58,000 nt of DNA from Cryptomeria japonica (lineage: Eukaryota; Streptophyta; Pinopsida; Cupressales; Cupressaceae), in the NCBI RefSeq assembly GCF_030272615.1, contig NC_081412.1, positions 685,576,583 through 685,634,582 on the forward strand, in the 5' to 3' direction. Positions 20,645 to 32,517 of this stretch are shown in pieces. Positions within the stretch are counted from its first letter, which is position 1; each line of letters begins with the position of its first letter. The position numbers and the translations under genes were made by a program. Below the pieces are notes generated by a model. The model saw nothing but the letters and a program-made list of their open reading frames with translations. It was not told the DNA's origin and ran no database searches.

Positions 20645-21095
20645 ATTTTAACGGTTTAGTGCGTAGGGTCTACACCCTAGTGCATACGATAAGAAGGGTA
20701 GCGAGTCCAAGGTTAGAAACTAGGGTAGTGTCCGGGTAGGGTTGGGTAGCGCGGAGGGGGGTTAGGATAGCGCATAGACATCTTTTAGCATAGCGGGTTC
20801 ATAGGCTAGCACGTAGGGGGATTAGGATAGTGCATTGGGAAGACCTAGCACATAGGGTCAATAGGGGGTCGCATGGGTAGGTTAGGCTAGTGTGTAGGTG
20901 TAACCTAGCGCATAGGGTTAGGGTTGCAATGCGGAGGTAGAGTAGAATAGCACATAGGGTGTTCTAGGTGGCGCAAAGTTACATTAGGGTAGTGCATAGG
21001 TTCATTTTAGCGCTTAGGGTGCATTTGGTAGCGCGTAGGGGATTTCAGGTAGTGCATAGCTAGGAACTTAGCGCGTGGATAACAATTTTTAGTGC
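20645..21095 (+). repeat. E2 word array in PMD intron 1
   Basis: About 20 diverged copies of TAGCGCATAGG (variants TAGTGCATAGG, TAGCACGTAGG, TAGCGCTTAGG) spaced irregularly, most 15-35 bp apart. It is not a simple tandem repeat, since the text between copies differs. The reverse complement appears on the plus strand in the gag leader at 27740-28090 and 29590-29775. Confidence 0.85.
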
Positions 21096-21362
21096 TTAGG
21101 CAGAAAATGTTGAGGAAAATAGGATTTTTGAGATGAATGAAGATAGTTGGGGGTAAATAGGTCGTTGCTTGTTTTTCCAGGATGGGTGCGATAGTCAGTC
21201 TGCATGCCTATTGTGTGTTGGTTTGAGAAATTGTCTAATATGAGTTCTGATTTTGGATTTTGGATAGATAACTTGATTTGATTTTCAATGTTTCAAGTTG
21301 ATGTTGATTGGATGTTGATATGGATTTGATTTGATATGAACTTGATTTGATATGCATTGTTT

Positions 21363-21572
21363 CAAGTTGATATGAATGTGAAACTTGAGTTGCTTTTCAA
21401 GCTGATATTGATGTGAAACTTGAGTTGTTTTTCAAGTTGATATGGATATGAAACTTGAGTTATTTGTCAAGTTGATATGGATGGGAAACTTGAGTTGTTT
21501 TTCAAGCTAATATGGTTATGAAACTTGAGTTGTTTTTCAAGCTGATATGGATTTGATAGATAACTTGATTTG
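21363..21572 (+). repeat. 35 bp tandem repeat in PMD intron 1
   Basis: Units begin CAAG at 21363, 21398, 21433, 21468, 21503 and 21538, sharing GAAACTTGAGTTG. The copies are contiguous without spacers. They end about 160 bp before the exon 2 acceptor. Confidence 0.92.
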
Positions 21573-23121
21573 ATTTTCAATGTTTCAAGTTAATATGATC
21601 TGATGTTGATATGGATTGATATGATGTGGAACTTGATTAGATTTTCAATGTGTCAAGTTGATATGAATTTGATTTTGATATGAATTTTGATTTGATGATA
21701 AAATTGATATTGGACATGTTTTGTTTATGATAGGAGCAGCTTGGGGTTGTGCAGTCGCGAGAGCGATTTTTGAGACCGTGGTCATTGATACCACGACTGA
21801 CACAGGAAGATAGGGATATCATTGAGAGATGTGGACTATCCTCTTTGTTAGAGATGCCCCGGTATATCATTAATCGGGGTTTATTGACAGCTTTGGCCGA
21901 GAGATGGCATAGTGACACCAACACCTTTCATTTGGCGACAGGTGAGATCATAGTGACACCTGAGGATTGCTACTGGATTCTGCAGATTCTCGTGGTAGGT
22001 GCACTTTTACCATATGAGCAGACTGAGGAGGGTGGGATAGAGGCTCTTCGCCGGATATTGTATGATGAGTATATTTGTGGGTATGAGATCCCATGGCAGG
22101 AGTTTATTGATTTGGATTATGCCCCTCTACCATCAGTACTGGCAGGATTTATAGGTGGCCTCTTATGTCCCGATCATAGGTCAAAGGGACTAGCAGTAGG
22201 ATGGGGTTGGTCTTGGAGGACATGGTGACACAGGGTCGCCGATTTGCATGGGGGTCTACTATGTTGGCCCACTTATATAGGGACCTGCATCAGGTGGTTT
22301 ACTTGGGATATGGGAGTCTATCAGCTGGGGTTACGTTGCTACAAGTGTGGGCATGGGAGCATATTCCTACAGTGAGGCCACTGGCAGACAGAGATAGGTG
22401 AGTTGGGTGTGCTTATGCCTATGGATACTGAGGGATAGTTGTCCTGTGTAAGTTGGGCAAATTAAAGCATTGGAGGCGAATGTTGGATGATATTGACATG
22501 GTCGTCTGGAGACTGTATATGCATTGCAAGGTGTGGGTAGAGGATAGGATGGAGATACCTTATGTCTACATGTCCTGATTTTTGATAGGGCAGACGCCCT
22601 TTATGATTGCGAGATTTCTGCACAGCCAAGTGTTGCAGCAGTATGGATGATAGCATGGGATACCATGGGGAGCATGCTTGTATGCTCGACGGAGGCAGGA
22701 TGTGCCAGAGTGGGGACCTACCATTGATAGCGTTGCGGCAGTTGAGGAGTACATGCACCTAGCTAGCCAGATATGGGACTATGCCTATAAGATAGTGGAT
22801 GTGGGGATGACTGATGAGTTCGCAGCACTCTTTGCAGCTCATGCTGTGGCCAGGATATCGGATCCAGCAAAGATGATTCCCTCTTTTGATGATGATGAGG
22901 ATGAGCAACTCGAGAGGCTAGGGAGACGAGGAGAGGAGGGAGAGGAGCTGGATGAGGGAGGTGGGGATGGTGGAGGTGATGATAGTGGAGATGGTGGAGG
23001 AGGTGGCTGAGGTGGGCATGGGGATAGGGGAGAGGTGATCAGGGGAGGAGAGGGGATAGAGGTGGAGTTGGTGGTGACAAAGGGATACGAGTGGAGAGAG
23101 TTATGCGATGGGTTGTAAGTG

Positions 23122-26100
23122 TTAGGATGGAGGTATCATCATGGTTGGTCGGATATTAAATAAGTTAATGATTTTGTTAAGGTCTTCGATGGTATCATCT
23201 TCTGTGTAAACTTGCTCGTAATGTCGTTGCTCATTTTCCTTGGCATCATAGATATTCTGTGGACCAAATTCAAGTAGTCTAGGTTCTGTGCCTTGTTCTT
23301 CTTGAGAAATGGGTGTATGACTATCATTTGCAGCGATATCTTCAGTAAAATTGGAATAGCTACCCCATTCATATTCATTTGAAACATTTTTTGAGGTATT
23401 ATCCCAGATTCTTGCAGTGTTGTGGACTGGTATGTTGTAGGGTGAAAACAAGTCCTTGATGATTGATACGAGTCTGATAGTTTTCTCTGATTCTGTATCA
23501 GATTCTGCTTCTACTCTTTGCATTTTCTCATATACTGTCTCTCCTCGGGGAGTAATGATGTTATCAGGGAGTGATTCTTCTTTGTTTGAAACCGGTTCTT
23601 GAACATGATGTACTTTTGCACAAGGTGCTTCTATTTTTTGATTGACTGATTTCTCTTGATGTTTCTTTTTTTCCTGGTATTCATGTTCCTTGCGTATTGT
23701 TTCTGCTGATTCAAATAGTGCCTCCTGCCATGAGTCCTCCTTGTATTTCTTCTTTGCCTTCCACTGAGGTTTTTGGTATTTGCTTGTTGTCTTCTTTGGT
23801 GGTAGAGTGTGTTCATAGCCCAATCTTGTTTTGTCTTTACAAAATTGTGAAGGAGGATCTAATGGTTCTGTGACACCTTCTTGATGCTTGTCGATAGGTC
23901 CTTTGCCATTGTATCCCATTTCTTGCATGATTAAGTATCCTTTTCCATAAAAGTGTGTTGGTATAGCTACTTCCATAGTAGCTGCTCTATCTTCTTCCTC
24001 ATCCTTGTATAGCCAACTAAGGATGTCCTTTTCCTCTTATTCGTGTGCTAGTGTGCCTAGTTGAATGAATTTGCCATCAAACTTGGTGATGCGTTGTGTC
24101 ACTTGATGTGTTGATACTGAAGGTAACCCATGAAATTAAGGGGATGCCGGTAAGTTGGTTAGACACAAGGGTTCCAAAGAGTATTCTCCCATGCCTTGTT
24201 CTTTGATTTTAATTTTCTGTTTGAAATCCATAGATAGTGATTTGGACTTTTCTTGCTGAAGATCTGGTGCTGGGGAAATTTATTTTTCTCTGTTATGAGG
24301 AACTAAACTATCTTGGGCTGCCCCCATAGCATTACAATGTTTAAAAGGGTTATGATATGCTGATATAGAAATCTCTTGTCCATTGTAAGGTAACTTAACA
24401 CACTGGTGATAAGTAGAAGGTACTGCATGCATTTCATGTATCCAAGGTCGACCCAGTAAGATATTATATGTGAGGTCTATGTCTAAGACTTGGCACATAG
24501 TGTCCTTTTGTATTGGTCCCACTTGAATTGGCAACACCACTGTTCCTTTGGATGATCTTTCTTCATCATCATATGCTTTGATAGTGATCTTTTTGCGTGG
24601 ATCAATAGACTGCTCAGAGAAGCTTAATGCATGGATAAGTTTTAAGGTACATATATTGAGTCCAGCTCCTCCATCTATTAATACTCTTTTGACTCAATGT
24701 TTGTAGACCAAGACTTCAATGTGGAGTGGAGTATTGTGTGGATGGCTTAATGAAATATTATCCTCTTCAGAAAAGGTGAGATTATGAGGCCCTGTCATAT
24801 GAGCCACCATAGCTTGGAATTTGTCTGTATCTAGATCCTGGGGTACATTTGTTTCCAATAGTGCTTGTTCCAAGATGTCCTTGTGTTTTGGTGAAAGTTT
24901 CAGCAACTCAAGTATAGATATTTGAGTAGGAGTTTTGCACAGTTGATTGACCAGGTCATATTGAATCTTGGGTATGGTGCTTGTTGCTGATATATGTCCC
25001 TTCAAGACATATTTTTGAGCTCTGGTGGTTACATTGATTGATTCACATTCACGTTTGTCCTTGATTGTAATAACATTTACTTGATTGTCCTCAGCTGATA
25101 TATGATTGATGGTTTTATTGTATATGTGATTGATACAAGTTCCATGTGTATCGTTTGAGGTTGAAGCTCCATCCTTGTTGTAGTTTGGAAGAGGATTCTT
25201 AAAGTCACCATGGTCACCATTTGTCTTGAGACCATCGACTATTAAATCGCTTCTATAAATCATGTCTTGAACAATGTTTTTCAGTCTCATGCAATCATTT
25301 GTTTGATGTCCTTTGTTTTGATGAAAATCACAACAGTGTGAATCATTCCACTAGGGTGGTTTGATTTGTGGTTCAAAGTTGTTGATTGCTGGTAAGGAGA
25401 TAATTTTGCTTTCTAGGAGCTCTCTGAATGCCGACTCCAATGATTGCCCTAATGGTGTGTAGATGTGTTTTGTAAAGTTGTTGGTGTTACCTTGGGATTT
25501 TGTATTAGGTCCTCTATTGGTGTTATTGTCTTGGGTATTGTTGGTGTTGTTAAGATGATCTTTATTGGTAGTTGGTGCGTAAGTGTTAGTACCTTGGTTA
25601 GCACCTTTTTTATTCTTGGTAGCCTGAGGATTACCTGATAAATCTAACACTGGTTGTTTGGATTTCACATCATTAGTTTCGATTCCTCCTTCATTTCCAG
25701 TATTTTTGTTTCTGGTCCAGAACCTGGATTTGTCTAAGTTGTTGTTGTTTTGGTTATTGTAATTAGAGTTGGATGAATCCATCCCTTCTTTGAAAAATTT
25801 CAATGTTCCTTTCTTGACACATGCCTCTTCTACTTGGATGCCATTTTCAATCAATTTAGCAAAAGATGGTATGCGTTGGAGTTTGAGTATGTAACTCATC
25901 TCACTATTTAAATTGCCGATGAAAATTTCCATCTTTTCCTTTTTAGGCACATCTCGAGGATATCTTGAGACCATTCATTGCCAACGTTAAAGGAACACCA
26001 TGAATGTTTCATTGTTTTTCTGTTTGGTATTACAGACATCTAGCATGGTGATGACATGTTGAATGTTGTAGGAATATTGAGTTATAAATTTGTTGACTAA

Positions 26101-26724
26101 CTCATCAAAGGATCTGACATGAGGTGTGATTTTGGATGACCATTCCATTGTTTGCCCTGCAAAGATTCTTAGGAATAATCTCATTAAATAGGAGTCATCA
26201 TGGGCAAATTCCAAGCTCATAGTACAGAATTCCTGGACATGATCACGAGGATCACTTTTCCCATCATATTTGTCAATTTTGGGAATGTCTGAATTTGGGG
26301 GAAAAGGTACCATGTTTAACCTTCTGTCAAAAGGATAAGGAAAAATTTCATTCAAGGAATACTATACTATTGATCCTTGTTGCATGTCTTGCATTTGTTT
26401 TTGTAGCATTTGCATTTGCTGTGTGAGGGCAACCAAGGGTGCATTTGTTTTCCGAGGGAAGAGTTCTTCCCTTGCATTGTGTCTAGTTTGAAATGGCATG
26501 TGTAGCAACATGTTTTGCTCAGGGATGTTTTGCTTAGGTATGTTTTGTTTAGGTATGTTTTGTTCTGGGTCACGTGCTTCCTCCTCTCTTTGTCGTTCTT
26601 GATAAGCATAATGTTGAGACCTTGTTCTAAATATGTCAGTATCGAAGTCTTCAAGGAGTTTAACTCTTTTTCTTGTGAGCATGAGTAGGTATTTTTCTTT
26701 GTCAGTTTCCATGAGTTTTTCCAC
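23122..26724 (-). pseudogene. gag: E2 gag - protease - G-patch polyprotein
   Basis: One register of about 1200 codons with no frameshift but eight in-frame stops: 26362, 25987, 25975, 25351, 24694, 24280, 24136 and 24037 (lowest base of each). Order: gag N-terminus with a three-fold QNIPK/EQNIP repeat; capsid-like region (FPYPFDRR, PKIDKYDGKSDPRDHVQEF, YLMRLF); Asn/Thr-rich linker; knuckle CDFHQNKGHQTNDC; protease VLIDGGAG and NILLGRPWIHEMHAVPST; then a G-patch-like segment (YGKGYLIMQEMGYNGKG). It ends at EDLNKIINLFNI, where E3 continues toward RT, so RT to integrase is deleted. The GTG at 26724 is only the edge of the open part. Confidence 0.85.
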
Positions 26725-26962
26725 AAGTTTTTGAAATGAAGCGCTTTCTTGACACTCTTGGAGGAGTTCCTCAGAAATTTCTGTCTTCTAGATTTGGATA
26801 TTCGAAAGGATTTGATAATCTTCGACCCATGCTGGACTCTTTTTGTGGTTCGCTTTTCTTGTTTCGTTGAGAGCGAGTAACAATGAGCATCTAGTAGAAA
26901 CTTTATGTGACAAAGGGATTGAACTCCTCTTCAATGTTTTGCTCAGGGGTTGGTGGTTCAAA

Positions 26963-27283
26963 TCAAGGTATGTTGTAAGTGATGCACACTTCTAGAAAGA
27001 AATTTGGATTGATCTTTCCTCCTTGATTTAGGCATTGGTTGAATGCTAATTTTTGACATAATGCTTTACTCCTCAATGGTTCCTCATCAAATTCGTTTGT
27101 TTTGTCTTGAAGATACAAGCGCATATGATAGAGGAATGTTCGATGAGATTTGAAGAGTTGGCGATTGATGTATAAAAACCTATTCCTTTTAGCAAGTTTT
27201 AGAAAATTAGGTTGTTGTTTCCTCAACTTAGTGTTGTGATAAATACTCTTTCTTCTCAGAATATGAGGATTAGTCATGCACAA
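26963..27283 (-). CDS. Hypothetical small ORF upstream of E2 gag
   Basis: A 106-residue basic frame (RKSIYHNTKLRKQQ, KRNRFLYINRQLFKSHR, acidic NEFDEEPLRSK) with an ATG, about 240 bp upstream of gag and in another frame. I recognise no domain. It could be an N-terminal part of gag put out of frame, a leader ORF, or chance. Nothing similar was spotted in the E3 leader. Confidence 0.35.
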   Translation of the reverse strand: MCMTNPHILRRKSIYHNTKLRKQQPNFLKLAKRNRFLYINRQLFKSHRTFLYHMRLYLQDKTNEFDEEPLRSKALCQKLAFNQCLNQGGKINPNFFLEVCITYNIP

Positions 27284-27739
27284 GTGATCAATGGTTTCTT
27301 TTGATTTTTTTTGGATTTAGATATCTTGTTTGGAAACTTAATTTTACTTTATCAAATGAAGGTTTAGATGCCCCCTCACGACAAAGCATGTCAAATGTTA
27401 TGGGATAAGAGCTTTCCCGATGTGGAAACTCGATTTGACAACTTTGAGTTTAAAACAAGTATTTTTTTGGATAAAAATCCGTTTGATTGAAGGACCTTTT
27501 GATATGTGTGATGGTGTTTCCTAATTATGATAGGAGAGATGTGTTTTATCTCTTGACTAGTTTTCAAATTTTAACAACTTTGTTTTAATGAAAACTTGCT
27601 TTTGGAGTGGTTTTGATACTTTGATTTTGATTTTTTGTTTGATGGAGTTCAAGTGAGGAAAAAGGGCTTCCTTTCCTAAATTGTTTTTAGAATTTTCAAA
27701 AATAGTTTCTATTTTGCCCCCTATTTTCTCAATTGCGGC

Positions 27740-28090
27740 TATATGCTAAGCCAGAAACCCAATGCACTACCAAATTTTCACACACTAAAGAATGGTCTCC
27801 ACGCACTAAGCTGCCTTTCTGACACGCTAACTTGATCTGCTTGATTTTGGTTTGGTTTGAAAGGTTATGTGCTAATATTTCCTTTCAATGCATTAACAAC
27901 TAATCTCAATGCGCTAGTGTTTGGTCTCGATGCGCTAGAATGTTTTCAGAAAGCGCTAAGGTTTGAACTGCTAATTTGGGATTGATTATGCGCTAAAGTT
28001 CAATACTGATGCGCTATGTTGAAGCTTGCATGCGCTAAAATGTGGTTCCAAAGTGCTAAGATGTTGCTCTTATGCGCTAAACTGCCTTGA
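27740..28090 (-). repeat. E2 word array in gag leader, gag-proximal cluster
   Basis: About 16 copies of a word reading ATGCGCTAA on the plus strand (TTAGCGCAT in the element sense), with variants such as ATGCACTA, ACGCACTAA and AAGCGCTAAG. Confidence 0.85.
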
Positions 28091-28619
28091 TAGTTTTGAC
28101 TTGGTAGTTTTCTATGATTTGTGAACTTTGTCTCAATGATGATGGATGATTTTCTGAAGTAAGAAATGGAAGCACAACACAAAAGAGATAACCATTTTGC
28201 CTAGTCCAAATAATGAGTGTATGTTCTGCGAGGATGTGTTCAAATCCCTAGTGTTTTAATAGGTTTGGATACAAAAAATACAATTCAATCAGACTCTTTA
28301 TTCAAGGGTCATCGACAATACCATATCTCACTAGTCTCGATACTCCGTCAGCTCAAATAGCCTTGTCACCCCCTAGGGGGCACTCATTTTTTTGCCTTTT
28401 GCCAGAAATTAACTCAAAGTGAATTGCTTCACAATTGAGTAGTTATCTTGGGAGATATATGGTGAGTAATCTTGGGGGCGGATTCTTCCCCACCCTTGCA
28501 CTATGATACTGCAAATGTTTGGATATTGACTCGGCTCAAAGTTTCTAATGCTAAAGTTCTTAATCAGGCTTCTCGTTCGATTGTCAGTGATAAACTCCCT
28601 CAGGAGGCTTCCCAACCTT

Positions 28620-28870
28620 TAGAACAAAGTCTTTACGTATCGTAAAGATACTGGAAGAAGGCTAATCACTACGTGCAACTGTTGAAAAGGACTTTCGTCA
28701 CTTTTCACTTTTGATTATAGTGGGTTGGAACACTTGGCTTCAAAGTCATTCCCCACTTAGATCATTCCCCTCACACCGGCCAAAGAATGGCTTTAAGAGT
28801 TGTTCAACTCTTCGGAAGGGCAGGCCTGCTAAAGGATTTATTACTTAAAAACAATGAAAATGTAAGAGTG
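28620..28870 (-). promoter_or_regulatory. Leader block shared by E2 and E3
   Basis: Contains TTTGATTATAGTGG, a CACTT-ATC-TTC stretch and AGGCCTGCTAAAG in the same order as E3 at 54835-54945. It lies between the two word clusters in both elements. Retention in otherwise diverged leaders suggests an RNA-level role such as packaging; that is inference. Confidence 0.5.
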
Positions 28871-29589
28871 GTTTGGCTTTTTGATCACCCAGTTAAGGGG
28901 AGAGCATATACCTGCCACTTTCGAAGCGAAGCACACAAGTGTTCTTTTTAGCCTTTTATCACAATGATTTGCTAAAATCTATATGGAGATATTGCTCCAC
29001 AAAAACATGGTGTTTATTTTATTTCCTCAAATCAATGATTATTTGATCTAGTAAAGAAACCTGGTCAACAAAGTAAAACTTCAATTTTGGTCAACAAAAT
29101 AAATCGACAAAGGGGAAGAACTTCCCTCTTTAACTTTGAATAAAACTGGACAAGTGTGGTTTTTTTACCTTGCAAAAATTAAAGTTGATCCTTTTAAACA
29201 CCAAAGGATGGTGAGGTTATTTTTAAAGCCTTTTGCAAAATGAAAGATTGTTTGTCCTTTTTAGATGCCCAAATGAAAGTTTTCTCCTAGGAAAGCAAGA
29301 AAGATTTTTGTTGTGGTTCTTTTTAAGTTCCCAAATAAGGTGTGAGTTCAATTTTTAGCTTTAAACAAGAAATGAAAGAAATTTAAATTTTTAACTAACT
29401 TAGCTAAGTTAGTAAAAAAAAATTCCAATTACTTTAAATCTAGCTTAAATAAAAATAAGCTCCAAACCTGCAATTAAACCATTAGTAACCTGCAAAACAA
29501 ACAGTTAACCAGTTAGCAAAATGATGGCTTCGTGGATTTCCACAAGTCTAACTTTTGAGTTCTCTGTTACAAACTATTTTTTGTCTTAT

Positions 29590-29775
29590 GTCTATGATGC
29601 GCTACAGAATACACTATACGCACTACAGAATGCCTTAGATGCGCTATCAGACAGACCCTACGTGCTAAATTGTTTTCCAAATGCGTTGGACTATTTAATT
29701 CCTACGTTGAAAGCTATAGGAAATTTTTTAAAAATTCTATGCACTAAGGGAGGGTTTCTACGCACTAGGAAATGA
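29590..29775 (-). repeat. E2 word array in gag leader, LTR-proximal cluster
   Basis: Seven copies of the ATGCGCTA/ACGCACTA word on the plus strand, ending about 20 bp from the U3-like terminus at 29793. Confidence 0.8.
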
Positions 29776-29793
29776 CTCATTTTTATACATCTA

Positions 29794-30349
29794 CAATTAG
29801 AAATATTCATTTTCAATAAAATATGCCAAAATGAAATAGAGTAAAAAGGTTAGTGGATAATTAGCAAGCTGAAGATATAAGGGAGATAGAAATTAGAAAG
29901 TGGAAGAGATAAGTGAGGTCATAAATAAATAAATAAAATTCATTTATTTCACCCGCACATAGTAATTAAATCAATTAAAAACTCATTTAATTAGAATATT
30001 TTAGAGAAAGGGGATTAAATAATTAAAATAATTATTTAAGCATGGAATAATAATTAGCTTAGAATAAAGGGATTAAATATTTAAATGAATTATTTAATCA
30101 AAGAGGAATAGTTAGGATTAGCTGATTAAGATCAAGATTAATTGATTAGTAATAGATAATGATAAATATTAATTAAATAATGAAGATTATTTAATTAATG
30201 GTTTAGAAGAACAATAGTTAAATAATTAATAAAAAACTAGAAGAAGAATATTAGTACTAATTAAAAAATTAAAATTATTTAATCAGTTTAGACGAAAAAA
30301 GGTTTAGTGAAAAGTGTCGTTGAAGATAGGATAATTTTTAGTGTCTACA
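29794..30349 (-). repeat. Orphan LTR end, AT-rich
   Basis: In minus sense it begins at 30349 with TGTAGACACTAAAAATTATC, very like the LTR starts of E3 and E4, and continues into the ATTAAATAATT-rich U3 text typical of these families. No body or matching LTR was found. It could be the remains of the E2 5' LTR or of another element. Confidence 0.55.
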
Positions 30350-32517
30350 CATAATATCATTACTTGTAGACCGCGACACCATTTGATAATTGAAATGAGA
30401 CACAACACATACATTGTAAACATGTCATCCAAGTTGCAACACTAGAAACATTAATGCAAAGAAATGTAGAGCATTTTTTGGATCACTTCTGACAGAGAAC
30501 ATGACTATAAACCAACAACAATTACTAATTGTATTAGTTGTAACACCAAGGACCTAAAAAGATAGGAGTGCAATGTCCAAGAAGCATAAACATTATATCC
30601 AAGTCCACACAGACCATATCTACAAATGCAAAGGAATGTGGAGAATTCTTTTGGGCACACATCAATACAATATACTTCTTATACCAACTTGCTCCATTAG
30701 GCTTCCAAGGACCAAATTATACCAGAAACAACACCTTCTCATTGAATACATCATCTTCATTATATTTTTAGGCATCTATATTCATCTTAATATCTCAATC
30801 TATTTGAACATCAACATATCATCATTGCCATCAACATTATCAATAGTGTTAATACAACCAACTCGGTGCAAACATTAGACACCAAGGAGGTGGACATCCA
30901 CAAACCAACTACAACGGATATCCATTTGTTCCTCTCACCATCTCTTCCTCAATGATCTACTCAACTATGCATACAGATATTCATGTCAAACAAAAAACTA
31001 CTACCAATTGTACTCTACTCAACCAATCATCATATCATCGATGACCTCAACAATCAAGGACAACATGCATTATCAGACATCAAATTGACATCAATGACAA
31101 CACATATTTCCAATAGTACCAATGTTAGGTGGAGATATATAAAATTATCACGTAGCATTATCTTCACAACATGCAACACCACCATTGAATTAGTCCTAAA
31201 CACCTTGTTTGGTTTGAGATTCTACACTCTCCCCATGAAAGTGATATGGCTTTTCTTTGCCTTTGTTGTATCCTTGTTGACTACTACGAAATAAGGTCCA
31301 AACCCCCAATCTATAACTTTACTCCTCTCATTACTAGATAGTTGTGCAAACTCATAATTTTTCTGACTATTAAATACACAACATGCAAGAACGCCATTAA
31401 ATCTAGTCCTAAACACCTTGTTTAGTTTGAGCTTTGATACTCTCCTATGAAAGTGATATGACTTTTCTTTTTCTAAAGGCAAATTGTTGTATCCATGTCG
31501 ACTACTATAGAATAATGTAAAAAACCCCATTCTACAACTTTATGCCTCTCATTACCAGATAAGGGTGTAGACTCATAATTTTCTTGACTATTAAGCACAA
31601 GATAAATCATCTAATGTATGATGAAATTCGAGTCAAAGTATGAAATAACAAAGTATTTTAAACCAACGAATAGAGCAATGATGGGAGATCAAGGGCTATA
31701 TATCCTACCACACATTAGTTGCCTTTGCAATAATTAGGTCTCTATCTAGTTTGATTGTCTTGTTAGCCACACCATTAGCATTGTAATAAATGTGTCCCAC
31801 ATTGAGGTTTTCAATAGTGTCCAAAGCTTGCCCACACTTATTAAATATATTATTAGTTCCTCCCGAAGGCAAGATTAATTATGCATCCATTAGATGCAAT
31901 TTAGTTTTTTAGTTGACCAATAGCATGAGAGAATTAAAAAAAGGTTATGTGCAGTTCTATAGTTCTAATGTTTGTACATAGTTTAATGATTTAAAAAATA
32001 CTTCTTTATTTTCCTATTGCCTTATTTTCCTAACGGTTATTACAAAAATTTTAGAAAAGAAACTTATGTTTTTACTTGACTAATAGCATTAAAGAATTTT
32101 AAAAAGGTGGTGTGCAATAAAAAATATAAGAAGATATGCATAAATCTTATCTTCTTGGATACAACAAAAACATGAATCTAGAAAAATCTCGTTTTATTCA
32201 ATGCAAGCAAGTACACATGTAGATAGACCGAATCGAATTCACAAATATGTTTAACAATGTTGACAAATGGAGACAAAACTAATCACATTCAATACACAAT
32301 ATACGTCATATATTTTGACCTTATTGTATGTGTATTGTATACTCTACTAAAAGCATATATAATGTCAACAAATTTGAAAGATATTGCTAGATATTCTATT
32401 AAATGTGAGTATGCTTGAAGTGATATTAAAACCATATATGTTTAATGATTTTTTAATTACTTTTCATGCATTTAGTTTCTTGACTCAAATGTCAACAATA
32501 TTAAATGCTCGAAAAAT
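30350..32517. other. Unassigned DNA into which E4 inserted
   Basis: No convincing gene. Short frames (for example 30573-30878 and 30983-31294, plus strand) lack recognisable domains. The stretch includes a 212 bp tandem duplication. It is probably old transposon sequence. The five bases before E4, AAAAT, are the expected left target duplication. Confidence 0.5.
31167..31600. repeat. Tandem duplication, period 212 bp
   Basis: Text starting CAACATGCAA at 31167 recurs at 31379 with about 85-90 percent identity through CTAAACACCTTGTTT, GAAAGTGATATG and CTGACTATTAA-like words. The divergence indicates an old duplication. Confidence 0.88.

Larger units (their letters stand above)
20495..23010 (+). 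pseudogene. E2 antisense plant mobile domain (PMD) gene
   Basis: Exon 1 (20495-20569, 25 codons, with HRFEHVQRYRRP) splices at GGTAAGTC to exon 2 at 21734 after TATGATAG, phase 0; the frame passes straight into the domain. PMD motifs are LTALAERWHSDTNTFHL, VTPEDCYWIL, GGLLCPDHRSKGLAVGW and FAWGSTMLAHLYRDLHQ. A frameshift lies near 22206 (between LAVGW and VLEDMVTQGRRFAWG). From 22201 onward one frame holds, with stops at 22399, near 22437, at 22576 and around 22646. The end (22678-23010) has WDYAYKIVDVGMTDEFAALF and an acidic-Gly-rich tail. It runs against gag-pro and ends about 110 bp from it. Function is unknown; transposon-borne PMD proteins are a known class. Confidence 0.85.
18162..29793 (-). 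mobile_element. E2: non-autonomous Tat-type element with PMD, lacking RT and integrase
   Basis: Minus-strand element. From its 3' end: LTR 18162-20077, polypurine tract and hairpins, antisense PMD gene, gag-pro-G-patch frame (26724-23122), then a long leader with two word arrays. The RT, RNase H and integrase region is missing between 23122 and the PMD 3' end. The 5' boundary is uncertain: a partial U3-like terminus (in minus sense TGTAGATGTATAAAAATG) ends at 29793, but no full second LTR was found. Confidence 0.7.

Noticed and set aside
21363-21572. 35 bp repeats resembling a CRISPR array
   Set aside because: The units are contiguous with no unique spacers, lie in a plant PMD intron, and have no cas genes nearby.
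29834-30349. Segment as the E2 5' LTR (TG...CA after GCCAAAA)
   Set aside because: It does not match the 1916 bp LTR at 18162-20077 beyond the terminal bases, and the adjoining TGGCATATTTTATTG is a poor primer site; kept only as an orphan LTR end.
30368-30390. CGCGACACCATTTGATAATTG as a copia primer site and LTR start
   Set aside because: Only a loose match to the TGGTATCAGAGC site, and no copia gene nearby supports it.
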